Shown here: positions 33,031 through 40,866 of the stretch, one piece after another
How positions within the stretch are numbered: position 1 is the stretch's first letter
How the letters are laid out: each line of letters starts with the position of its first letter
Source: VXYK01 sp965221585
Lineage (GTDB): Bacteria; Actinomycetota; Acidimicrobiia; Acidimicrobiales; Aldehydirespiratoraceae
Direction of reading: 5' to 3'
Length of the DNA: 64,000 nt
NCBI GenBank assembly: GCA_965221585.1
Contig: OZ244898.1
Location: 558,001-622,000 of the forward strand
Position numbers and translations under genes: made by a program
The notes under the pieces: model-generated
What the model saw: the letters and a program-made list of their open reading frames with translations, nothing else
What the model was told of the DNA's origin: nothing
Databases searched by the model: none

Positions 33031-34248
33031 TCACGCCGTCACGATGTTGTGGTCGGGGCCGTAGCCGAAGCCGGTGATGTTGTCGACGGTGCCGTCGTGG
33101 TTGATGACCAGGATGTCGTGCTCCCGGTAGCCGCCGGCGCCGGGCTGGCCTTCGGGGATCATGATCATCGGTTCCATCGAGACGACCATGCCGGGTTGGA
33201 GCACCGTCTCGATGTCCTCGCGCAACTCAACCCCGGCCTCGCGTCCGTAGTAGTGGCAGAGCACCCCGAAGCTGTGGCCGTAGCCGAAAGAACGGTACTT
33301 GAGCAGGTCGTAGTGGCGGTAGATGTTGTTGAGCGTCGCCGCGACCTCGCTGCACTTGATTCCAGGCTTGATCAGTTCGAGGCCGACTTCGTGCACTTCG
33401 ATGTTGATGTTCCAGAGGCGCAGGTGCTCCTCGGACACCGTTTCCGCGAACAGCGTGCGTTCGAGCGCGACGTAGTAACCGAAAAGCATCGGGAAGCAGT
33501 TGAGAGAGAGGATGTCGCCCGATTGGATCACCCGGTTGGTTACCGGGTTGTGGGCGCCGTCGGTGTTGACGCCCGACTGGAACCAGGTCCAGGTGTCCAT
33601 CAGCTCTGCGTACTCGTAGGTCTTGGCCAGCTCCAGGACCATCGCCCGGGTTGAAGCCAAAGCGACCTCGTGCTCGGCCACGCCAACGGCGATCGCCTCA
33701 CGGCAGGCTTCGCCGCCTATGTCGGCGATGGCGGTGAGTTTCTTGATGTGGGCGACCTCCTCGGCGGATTTGATGGTGCGCATCCACATCGTCGGTGTGC
33801 CGACATCCACCAGCTCAGCGTCGGGCAGCGCCGCTTTGAGTTTGTCGACCAAGTCGAGGCTCACCGTGTCGAACTCGATGCCGATGCGCTTGGCACCCTT
33901 GGTGAGGGTCTGCACCGCGTGGAAGAAGTTGTCCTTGCGCCAGTCGGTGTAGATGAGGTTGTCGCCGTGGGTCAGACGCCAGGGTTGGCCGCCGTCGATC
34001 CCGGCACTCACGGTCGTGGCGTCCTCGGCGGTGAGGACCAAGCCGTAGTTGCGACCGAACGCGCAGTGCATGAACCCCGAGAAGTAGCAGATGTTGTGAT
34101 GGCTGGTCACCAGGCTTGCGTCGATGTCGTGCTCTGCCATGTGCACACGGAGCTTGGCCTGGCGCGCTTCCATCTCGGCGGGCGTGAACGGCCCGAGCGT
34201 CTTCTCCCCGTTGTGCCACCTCACAAGCCTGTCCATGTCCGTACTCAC
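33031..34248 (-). CDS. creatinase (creatine amidinohydrolase)
   Basis: 405 aa from GTG 34248, which has GAGGA 4 nt upstream. Hydrolyses creatine to sarcosine and urea; cytoplasmic homodimer. It follows the Pseudomonas-type enzyme closely from memory: TSHHNICYFSGFMHCAFGR, IDGGQPWRLT, DTWTWFQSGVNTDGAHNPVT with the catalytic His at 233, FGYGHSFG, HYYGREAG and MVVSMEPMIMIPEG. Creatinase shares the M24 fold but needs no metal. No creatininase or sarcosine oxidase gene is near. Its stop is 1 nt from the end of the convergent DUF499 gene. Confidence 0.88.
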   Translation of the reverse strand: MSTDMDRLVRWHNGEKTLGPFTPAEMEARQAKLRVHMAEHDIDASLVTSHHNICYFSGFMHCAFGRNYGLVLTAEDATTVSAGIDGGQPWRLTHGDNLIYTDWRKDNFFHAVQTLTKGAKRIGIEFDTVSLDLVDKLKAALPDAELVDVGTPTMWMRTIKSAEEVAHIKKLTAIADIGGEACREAIAVGVAEHEVALASTRAMVLELAKTYEYAELMDTWTWFQSGVNTDGAHNPVTNRVIQSGDILSLNCFPMLFGYYVALERTLFAETVSEEHLRLWNINIEVHEVGLELIKPGIKCSEVAATLNNIYRHYDLLKYRSFGYGHSFGVLCHYYGREAGVELREDIETVLQPGMVVSMEPMIMIPEGQPGAGGYREHDILVINHDGTVDNITGFGYGPDHNIVTA

Positions 34249-34342
34249 AGATTCCTCGCTGTTGTTTGTGTCGTCCGTCCGAATTGTCGCTGACCGATGC
34301 CTCGATCGCGTCGGTGAGCGACCCGATCCGCAAGTCTGCCAG

Positions 34343-35506
34343 TCATGTACGTGACACGCAGAGCCGGATCTCGGTGCCCTGCCCCGGGGAGCTGATGATT
34401 TCGCAGTCTCCCCCCACGCGCTGCAGCCTGCCGCGGATCGAGTCGCGGATGCCGTGGCGGTCTTCGCCGACGGCATCGGGGTCGAAACCGACTCCTCGGT
34501 CACGGACGAAAACCTCCACCCGGTCCTCGGTGGCCTCCACGTACACACCTATATCCGACCGGCCCGACCAGCGCGCTGCGTTGGTCATGGCCTCACCCGT
34601 GGCGGCGACCAGAGCCTCCGTGGCCGTGTCGAGACCGGCGTCGCCGACGACCACCACATCGATCATCGCACCGTGACGATCCTCGACAATGCCGGCGAGG
34701 TGCTCCACAGCGACCTTCAGTGTTGCCTGCTGCGGACCGTACTTCTCGCCGCGACGCTCTCCGTAGAGCCAGCCCCGCAGCTCCCGTTCCTGGCGCCGCG
34801 CCAGAGCCGACATCTGGATCGGATCGTCCGAACGCTGGACCAGAGCCAAAGTCTGCAAGACCGAATCATGCAGGTGCGCAGCTACCTCGGCGCGCGCGTC
34901 CGCGCGGATTCTCTGCTGGCGCTCAGCGCGCCGGTCGCGCACCAGCACCGCTACCCAGGGTCCGAGGATCAGCGCCAGTCCCCCGACGACCAGCACCGTC
35001 GACAGCAGCCCGTCGAGCACCACCCCCACCGAGACGTTGGCCGCCACCAGCACACCGATCCCGAAGGCGACCAGGATCGTCCCGGCAGCCATCCGAACGG
35101 CGAACGCCCTGCCGACCGCCGCAATCGGTTGAACCCGCCACACCACCACCCCGACCCCGAAGGCAGCGCAGAGAGCGGGCAATATGTATGCGTCGGGGAG
35201 CGTGACCCGCAGGTGGCGTGCCAACAACACCGTGCCCAACACAGCCAACACCAACCCCAGAGCGCGCCTTGTCACAGTCGGCGCAGGCACGGCCGCTACG
35301 GGAGGCCCGCCCGGGGCTGCCCGCGGCAACAAGAGCCAGGCCAGCAGATAGATCAGCACCCCGACCCACGCCAGAGTGAGCACGACGAAAGCCACCCGGA
35401 CGATCGTCACGTCTATGCCGAGGCGTTCACTGATCCCTCCGCACACGCCTGCAATGATCCGGTCACGGTCAGACCGTGCAGGCAGGGCCCGTGAGTACCG
35501 GTTCAT
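34343..35506 (-). CDS. PspC-domain histidine kinase
   Basis: 387 aa. N-terminal PspC domain (about 12-65): RDRIIAGVCGGISERLGIDV with one TM. Four further hydrophobic segments lie between 80 and 190. The HisKA_3 dimer region has EVAAHLHDSVLQTLALV with the phospho-acceptor His. The HATPase domain ends with RDRGVGFDPDAVGEDRHGIRDSI and GQGTEIRLCVS. This layout is typical of membrane-stress sensors that phosphorylate LuxR-type regulators. No regulator adjoins; the one at 12268 is the best candidate. It is divergent from a PspC-domain protein over a 129-nt spacer. Confidence 0.92.
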   Translation of the reverse strand: MNRYSRALPARSDRDRIIAGVCGGISERLGIDVTIVRVAFVVLTLAWVGVLIYLLAWLLLPRAAPGGPPVAAVPAPTVTRRALGLVLAVLGTVLLARHLRVTLPDAYILPALCAAFGVGVVVWRVQPIAAVGRAFAVRMAAGTILVAFGIGVLVAANVSVGVVLDGLLSTVLVVGGLALILGPWVAVLVRDRRAERQQRIRADARAEVAAHLHDSVLQTLALVQRSDDPIQMSALARRQERELRGWLYGERRGEKYGPQQATLKVAVEHLAGIVEDRHGAMIDVVVVGDAGLDTATEALVAATGEAMTNAARWSGRSDIGVYVEATEDRVEVFVRDRGVGFDPDAVGEDRHGIRDSIRGRLQRVGGDCEIISSPGQGTEIRLCVSRT

Positions 35507-35550
35507 GGTCTTGATGATGGCACGAAGCGCCTGTTGTGCACATGGGGGAC

Positions 35551-35628
35551 AACCCCGAATTTTCGGGGTTGACTCAGGGAAAGTTCAGGGTCATCCCCCA
35601 TTTGTGAAGGCATCGGACTGCTTCACAA
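35551..35628. promoter_or_regulatory. operator region between divergent PspC genes
   Basis: AACCCCGAA-TT-TTCGGGGTT (35551-35570) is a perfect 20-nt palindrome. TTGTGAAG-N11-CTTCACAA (35602-35628) is a second perfect dyad ending 7 nt before ATG 35636. LuxR-type regulators bind such dyads, so autoregulation is plausible. Confidence 0.55.
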
Positions 35629-35635
35629 TGGTGCC

Positions 35636-37240
35636 ATGGCAAAAGAGCCTCCCGCCGACTCAGAGGAGTCCTCCCCAGAGGAGTCATCCTCCGACGACGC
35701 GGAGGAGACCGAGGTAGAGGAGACCGAGGCGGATGAGACCGAGGTAGACGAGTCCGACGCGGAGGAGTCCGAGGCCGACCCACAACCAGATGCGGACCAG
35801 CCTGAGGAAGCGGCCGACGAACAGGCCAAACCGAAGCGCAAATTCCGCTGGCCTGCTCTGCGTCGCAGCACGGATGACCGGTTGGTAGCCGGCGTAGCCG
35901 GCGGACTCGGAGAGTTCTTCGGCATCGACGCGGTGATTGTCCGCGTCGCCTTCATCGTGCTGACCCTCTTCGGCGGAGTCGGACCGGCGCTCTATCTTGC
36001 GAGCTGGTTGATCGTGCCGCTCGGCGACTCGGGCAGCATCTTCGCCAACGCCCTGCGCAGCGGTGCGCCCCGCCGGTTCCGAAACCTCGCAGCCATCTTC
36101 TTGATCGCTCTGGGTCTGTTCGTGACCGCGATCTTGAGTCGCCACGTCTTCGACGTGTTTGCAAAAGTGTCGAGCACAGCTCCGTATCTGGCGCTTGCTC
36201 TGATTGTCGCCGGTATTGGGCTGGTCTTCTGGCCCCGCCGATCGGCGCCCCCCCTGGACACTCCGGCCGAGCCGCTCGCGGCACCGACTACAAATACGGT
36301 GCCGCCACCTCCCTCGGCGGCTGGCTCGGAGTGGCCGGGGACGAAACTGGAAGACCTAGCGCCTGAACCGCCCGAACCGGCCGAACCGGCCGAACCCAAG
36401 GCGAGCTGGCGTGACCGCAGAGTCGAACGCCGCTCCAGACGTCGAGGCCAGTCGACGGTCACCTTCCTGACTTTCGCCGCTCTGCTCGTGCTCACCGGCG
36501 GCGCAATCCTGTTGGATCGGCTCGACATGGAGCGGATTCTCCTGGGCGAGTTCTTTGCCGTCGCCCTGCTGGTCGTCGCTGTCGGTCTTTTGGTGTCTGT
36601 CTTCGTTGGCAGGAACTGGGCGCTCATCGTGCTCGGCGCGTTGCTGCTGGTGCCGGTGGTCGTGTTTTCAGGCTCCAACCACTCGTGGTGGTCGGGGTTC
36701 GGTGATGTCGAGACCGCGCCCGAAGACGTGAGCGACCTGGATCGCAGCGTCAAGCATGGGATAGGCAACCTGGTCGTGGATCTGAGGTCGTTGGACCGCG
36801 ACTCGCTGCGGTCGACCGGACAGCCGGCCATCGACCACAACATTCATCTCACCGCCGGCGAAGTCACCATCAGAATCCCGGCGGATCTGCGGGTCAAGAC
36901 CAATGCCAGCATCGGTGCAGGGACCTTGCGCGGCGGCGAATACGTGACCATCAGACAGGTGATGGTGCCGAGAATCGAGGACGGTCAGCTGTACTGCGTC
37001 AGTGCTCGATACGCCTACAGGGTCGACGAACAGATACCGGACTTCAGAACTGAGAGAGCGCTGTGCGGGTCCGATCCGTATGCGGGCCGCGCCATGGGCC
37101 TGATCGACCACGAGCGGTTCGAGAAGGGCGTCGGACTCGAAGCGGAGCACCACACCCACCGCGAGCACGACCTCGAACTCAATGTCGAGGTCGGCGTGGG
37201 ACAGGTCCGGGTGGTGCGTTACCCGGCACTATTGCGTTGA
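35636..37240 (+). CDS. PspC-domain membrane protein with acidic N-terminus
   Basis: 534 aa. Residues 1-70 are almost wholly acidic and Ser-rich (imperfect EETEVDE-type repeats), then a basic KPKRKFRW and the PspC domain (about 80-135) DRLVAGVAGGLGEFFGIDA. TM segments near 100-125, 150-165, 180-195, 275-292 and 302-335 are separated by a Pro/Ala-rich cytoplasmic stretch (PEPPEPAEPAEP). The C-terminal 150 residues form a repeat-type beta domain like those in LiaF/YvqF-type proteins. It may sense or respond to envelope stress with the divergent kinase. The small membrane gene at 37253 follows. Confidence 0.82.
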   Translation: MAKEPPADSEESSPEESSSDDAEETEVEETEADETEVDESDAEESEADPQPDADQPEEAADEQAKPKRKFRWPALRRSTDDRLVAGVAGGLGEFFGIDAVIVRVAFIVLTLFGGVGPALYLASWLIVPLGDSGSIFANALRSGAPRRFRNLAAIFLIALGLFVTAILSRHVFDVFAKVSSTAPYLALALIVAGIGLVFWPRRSAPPLDTPAEPLAAPTTNTVPPPPSAAGSEWPGTKLEDLAPEPPEPAEPAEPKASWRDRRVERRSRRRGQSTVTFLTFAALLVLTGGAILLDRLDMERILLGEFFAVALLVVAVGLLVSVFVGRNWALIVLGALLLVPVVVFSGSNHSWWSGFGDVETAPEDVSDLDRSVKHGIGNLVVDLRSLDRDSLRSTGQPAIDHNIHLTAGEVTIRIPADLRVKTNASIGAGTLRGGEYVTIRQVMVPRIEDGQLYCVSARYAYRVDEQIPDFRTERALCGSDPYAGRAMGLIDHERFEKGVGLEAEHHTHREHDLELNVEVGVGQVRVVRYPALLR

Positions 37241-37252
37241 GGAAGCAGGATC

Positions 37253-37597
37253 ATGGATGAAGAATCGACTGTGGAGAGTTCCAGACAACCCAGGTTGGCG
37301 TCTGTCGATCTGGTGTCGTTGGTGGCAGCGCTGATATTCGCAGCCGCGGGAGCCGTTGTGTTGGCCGGTGAATCGTTGGCGGAGATCGATCCCGTCGTTC
37401 TGGCCGGGGTCGCCCTGATCGCGATCGGGGCGGCGCGCTTTGTTGCGGTCCCCGTACGTTCCCGTGCCCGCCGCCGGGCTGCGGCCCAACCCGTTGAAGG
37501 TCAGCCTGCTGAAGATCAGGCCGTTGAACATCAGCCCGCCGAGAATCAGGACGAGCCGGATCAAGCCCTCCACCAGGATCAGAACACCGAGTCTTGA
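37253..37597 (+). CDS. small two-TM membrane protein
   Basis: 114 aa, 12 nt after the PspC gene and probably co-transcribed. Two hydrophobic helices: VSLVAALIFAAAGAVVLAG (about 22-40) and VVLAGVALIAIGAARFVA (about 48-65). The tail is hydrophilic and repetitive (AEDQAVEHQPAENQDEPDQA). No family recognised; it may modulate the kinase or PspC protein. Confidence 0.65.
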   Translation: MDEESTVESSRQPRLASVDLVSLVAALIFAAAGAVVLAGESLAEIDPVVLAGVALIAIGAARFVAVPVRSRARRRAAAQPVEGQPAEDQAVEHQPAENQDEPDQALHQDQNTES

Positions 37598-37610
37598 CGG
37601 AGTTCCCCGT

Positions 37611-38441
37611 TCACGGGTCGCGGTGCTCGGCGAACACTTCTGACATGGAACCCTTTGATTTGCGTTCCTCGAGCGCGCCCAGCGCGGTTGCGGTGTTGTG
37701 CATCCAATGATGGGCCTGAAAGTGGTAGTCCCAGGCGTCACGCTGACCCTGCAGGTCGAGTGTCTTGTTGATCGAACGTTTCACCACCTGGGCGGTTGCC
37801 GGAGGAACCAGGGCGACCTTGTCGGCGAGCTCCTTGGCTGCTGAGGCCAGATCGTCTAAGGGAACCACCTTGTTGACCATCCCGAGACGCTGCGCCTCGA
37901 CAGCCGAGAAGCTCTCGGCGGTCAGCAGGAACTCCTTGGCCTTGCGCACCGGCATCTCCCAGGGTTCAACGAGGATCTCGACGCCGGCTCCGGTCATCCT
38001 CAGCACCGGATTCTGGAACGAAGCGTCGTCGCTGGCCACGATCAAGTCGCACATGCAGGCGAGCATCACCCCCGCGGCGATGCATTTGCCCTGCACCGCG
38101 GCGATGGTCGGCTTGCGGAAGTCCCTGATGCGCAGGCAGCGGTCGAAGTACATGACCTTCTCGTGATGCCATTTGCCTTCGGGGGTCTCGCGCATCAGCC
38201 GCCATTCGTCTGGTTCAACATCGCCCACCAGTGCTTTCAGGTCGTGCCCGGACGACCAGTGCTTGCCGTTTCCGGCCAGAATCACGACTCGGACACCGTC
38301 GTCTGCATCGGCCAGGTCGAACGCCGCGTCGATCTCGTCGAGCATTTCGGTGTTCTGGGCGTTGGCAACCTCAGGACGGTCCATGGTGATGACGCAGACC
38401 GCCTCGTCGACTTCGTAGGTGATGGAGGAGAATTCGGTCAT
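37611..38441 (-). CDS. enoyl-CoA hydratase/isomerase family protein
   Basis: 276 aa from ATG 38441 (MTEFSSITYEVDEAV); GGGAG lies 9 nt upstream. Crotonase fold: MDRPEVANAQNTEMLDEID, the oxyanion region SSGHDLKALVGD, and KPTIAAVQGKCIAAGVMLACMCDLIVASDD split over residues about 106-140, then SFQNPVLRMTGAG. It lies next to an acyl-CoA dehydrogenase on the same strand. Acts on an unsaturated acyl-CoA; the substrate is unknown. The longer frame upstream of 38441 overlaps the dehydrogenase gene and is not real. Confidence 0.9.
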   Translation of the reverse strand: MTEFSSITYEVDEAVCVITMDRPEVANAQNTEMLDEIDAAFDLADADDGVRVVILAGNGKHWSSGHDLKALVGDVEPDEWRLMRETPEGKWHHEKVMYFDRCLRIRDFRKPTIAAVQGKCIAAGVMLACMCDLIVASDDASFQNPVLRMTGAGVEILVEPWEMPVRKAKEFLLTAESFSAVEAQRLGMVNKVVPLDDLASAAKELADKVALVPPATAQVVKRSINKTLDLQGQRDAWDYHFQAHHWMHNTATALGALEERKSKGSMSEVFAEHRDP

Positions 38442-38485
38442 GTGTTGATTCTCCCAGGATCTCGGGGCTGAGGAAAGTGCCCAAG

Positions 38486-39694
38486 TCAAGGTCGGTGGTC
38501 GGCGCTGACTGCAGCGACGGGTTCGCGGGGCAGACCCAGAGTGCGTTCGGCGATGATGTTGCGCTGGATCTCGTTGGTGCCGGCGAAGATCGAGGAGGCG
38601 AGGTAGTACAACCAGGACCGCTGCCAGCGCCCGTCGGCCGGATTGTCCTTCGCCCCGCGCCACAGGGGGGCCTCATCGCCGAGAACCTGCATTGCACAAC
38701 GGTGCAGCCTCTGGCTCATCTCGCTCCAGTAGAGCTTCGCGGTGGCGGACTCAGCGCCGAGTTCGCGGCCGTGCTGCAAACGTGACAGCGAGCGCCAGTT
38801 CTGAAGCTGGAACAGACGAAGTTCGACGAAAGCCTGGGCCAGATCCTGGCGTGTGTTCCGGTCGCTGAGCAGGCCCCGCTGTTCGGCCAGGGCGAACAGT
38901 TCCTCGAGCAGTTGACCATGGATGACAAGTTGGCGTGGATTGGTTCCCCGTTCATCGCGCAGTGTCGACGTGGCAACCGCCCAGCCACCGTGGAGCAGCC
39001 CGATTAGCTGGTTCTCGGCAACGAAGGCACCGTCGAAGAACACTTCGTTGAAGTCGGATTCATCGGTGATCTGACGCAACGGTCGGACCTCGGTGCCTGC
39101 AGCGGCCATATCCACCATGAACGCTGAAATACCCCGGTGTTTGGGGGCGTCGGCGTCGGTACGGGCCAGACAGAGGCCCCAGTCAGCGAATTGCGCGTAC
39201 GACGTCCAGACTTTCTGGCCGTACAGTCTCCAGCCGCCTTCGACGGTGACCGCGCGGGTTCTCAGCGACGCCAGGTCGGAACCGGCGTCTGGTTCAGAGA
39301 ACAGTTGGCAGAACAACTGCTCCGCGTTGAGGATGAACGGCAGCCAGCGGTTCTTCTGCTCAGGGGTTCCGTGAGCCAACAGGGTGGGTCCGACGAGGTT
39401 GACTCCGATTCGTCCGACCAGCTCCGGGGCTCGGGCACGGGCCAGTTCCTCCTGCAGTATGTATTGGTGGAGCGGGCTGGCGGCGCGTCCGCCGAACTCG
39501 ACCGGCCAGGTCATGCCCACGAATCCGGCATCTGCCAACTTTCGCTGCCAGCCCCGCAGATACTCGACCTCGTCTGCGAGATCGTCGAACTGAGGCGGAA
39601 ACCCGACCCCGTACTCCCAATCGAGGTTGGCCATCAGCCATTCGCGGCACTCGTGGCGGAACCCCGCCTGCTCAACAGTCGGCGACAAATCCAC
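38486..39694 (-). CDS. acyl-CoA dehydrogenase
   Basis: 402 aa. FAD domain motifs: FSEPDAGSDLASLRTRAV (about 133-150), YGQKVWTSYAQFADWGLCLA, and a C-terminal FAGTNEIQRNIIAERTLGLP. It ends near GLPREPVAAVSA. It is transcribed with the enoyl-CoA hydratase downstream (44 nt apart) and divergent from another acyl-CoA dehydrogenase, the arrangement seen for heteromeric alpha2beta2 dehydrogenases of steroid-type side-chain catabolism. Heterodimer formation is inference. Confidence 0.92.
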   Translation of the reverse strand: MDLSPTVEQAGFRHECREWLMANLDWEYGVGFPPQFDDLADEVEYLRGWQRKLADAGFVGMTWPVEFGGRAASPLHQYILQEELARARAPELVGRIGVNLVGPTLLAHGTPEQKNRWLPFILNAEQLFCQLFSEPDAGSDLASLRTRAVTVEGGWRLYGQKVWTSYAQFADWGLCLARTDADAPKHRGISAFMVDMAAAGTEVRPLRQITDESDFNEVFFDGAFVAENQLIGLLHGGWAVATSTLRDERGTNPRQLVIHGQLLEELFALAEQRGLLSDRNTRQDLAQAFVELRLFQLQNWRSLSRLQHGRELGAESATAKLYWSEMSQRLHRCAMQVLGDEAPLWRGAKDNPADGRWQRSWLYYLASSIFAGTNEIQRNIIAERTLGLPREPVAAVSADHRP

Positions 39695-39763
39695 ACCCGT
39701 TGGTCTATCAGAGACCGTGAGCGGCGCGGGCGCCCGAGGCGCGTGACACCTAGATTGACGGTG

Positions 39764-40807
39764 ATGGACTTTGATCTCTCCTCGGATCAGATTGCCCTGC
39801 AGAACGCCGCGACGGACCTGTTGAGCGCTGAATGCTCAATCGAACGGGTCCGGGCCGCGGCGCAGACGGGCGGTTTCGACGACCGCCTGTGGGAAGCAAT
39901 GATCGACCAGGGGTGGACGGCAATAGCGGTACCGAGAACCCAGGGTGGCTTGGGACTCGGCACGGTGGAGATCGCGGTTCTGCTAGAGCAGGTCGGAGCC
40001 CACCTCGCGCCGGTCCCGCTGACGCAACAACTCCTCGGCCTGGCGGTGCTCGCCGACTCGCCATGGGGATCGAAGCTGATCAGCGGCGAGGCGACAGCGG
40101 CCGCGGCCCGAACCCCGTTGAGGCGGCATCCCGACGGCTCGGTCTCGGGGCGGCTCGAGCCCGTGATCTACGGCGCGCGTGCCGATGTGCTGGTCGCCCC
40201 TTGCGCAGACGAGTTGGTTGCCGTCGACCTCAGCGCGGTGGAGCGAACGCCGGAGCGGGCCATGGACCAGACCCGCGAACTAGCCTGGATCACCCTCGAC
40301 CACGCATCAGCGCAGACCGTCGGGGACACCGCGGCACTCAACGATCACCTCAACCGGGGGGCCCTGTATCACAGCGCCGAGATGCTGGGCGGAGCCAACG
40401 CGGCGATGAACCTCGCCGTCGAATACGCGAAGCACCGTGAACAGTTCGGTCGGCCCATCGGCAGCTTTCAGGCTGTGAAGCACCTCTGTGCGGACATGCT
40501 TGTCGATGTCGAAGGGATGCGCTCGGCGGTCTACCACGCAGCCTGGGCGGTTGGTGCAGGCGACCCCGATGCACCCGTCGCCGCGGCCACGGCCAAGATC
40601 TGGTGCAGCGACGCCGCGCGGCGGGTCTCAGAGAGCGCCCTACAGGTACACGGAGGAATCGGATTCACCTGGGAATCCGACGTCCACCTCTATCTCAAGC
40701 GTGCTCAACTCGACCAGACCGCGTTCGGCGATGCCCGTCATCACCGTGAGCGCCTCGCGGCGATGTTGGATCAACGGCTCGAAAGTGGCGGACAGGTGCT
40801 GACGTGA
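39764..40807 (+). CDS. acyl-CoA dehydrogenase
   Basis: 347 aa from ATG 39764, 7 nt after a TAGATT -10 box, so the mRNA is nearly leaderless. The N-terminal helical domain is short (MDFDLSSDQIALQNAATDL). The core has QGWTAIAVPRTQGGLGLGTV. The C-terminal domain has YAKHREQFGRPIGSFQAVKH and LQVHGGIGFTWESDVHLYLK. The mid-domain lacks the usual GSD loop and is reduced, typical of the smaller partner subunit of heteromeric dehydrogenases. It may pair with the 402-aa protein encoded divergently. Confidence 0.9.
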   Translation: MDFDLSSDQIALQNAATDLLSAECSIERVRAAAQTGGFDDRLWEAMIDQGWTAIAVPRTQGGLGLGTVEIAVLLEQVGAHLAPVPLTQQLLGLAVLADSPWGSKLISGEATAAAARTPLRRHPDGSVSGRLEPVIYGARADVLVAPCADELVAVDLSAVERTPERAMDQTRELAWITLDHASAQTVGDTAALNDHLNRGALYHSAEMLGGANAAMNLAVEYAKHREQFGRPIGSFQAVKHLCADMLVDVEGMRSAVYHAAWAVGAGDPDAPVAAATAKIWCSDAARRVSESALQVHGGIGFTWESDVHLYLKRAQLDQTAFGDARHHRERLAAMLDQRLESGGQVLT

Positions 40808-40866
40808 GGCACGATTGATCCGTTAGTCTCAAACTCCGAAGCAGCAGACGTCCCAAGAAGGTTTCC

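Noticed and set aside
34249..34548. Upstream extension of the creatinase frame
   Set aside because: It overlaps the kinase 3' end, and creatinase homologues start near the GTG at 34248.
34454..35494. 346-codon frame on the plus strand
   Set aside because: Antisense to the PspC kinase, which has clear kinase motifs.
35640..35850. Repetitive GAGGAGTCC-like DNA considered as a CRISPR or satellite repeat
   Set aside because: It encodes the acidic N-terminus of the PspC protein in frame and has no regular spacers.
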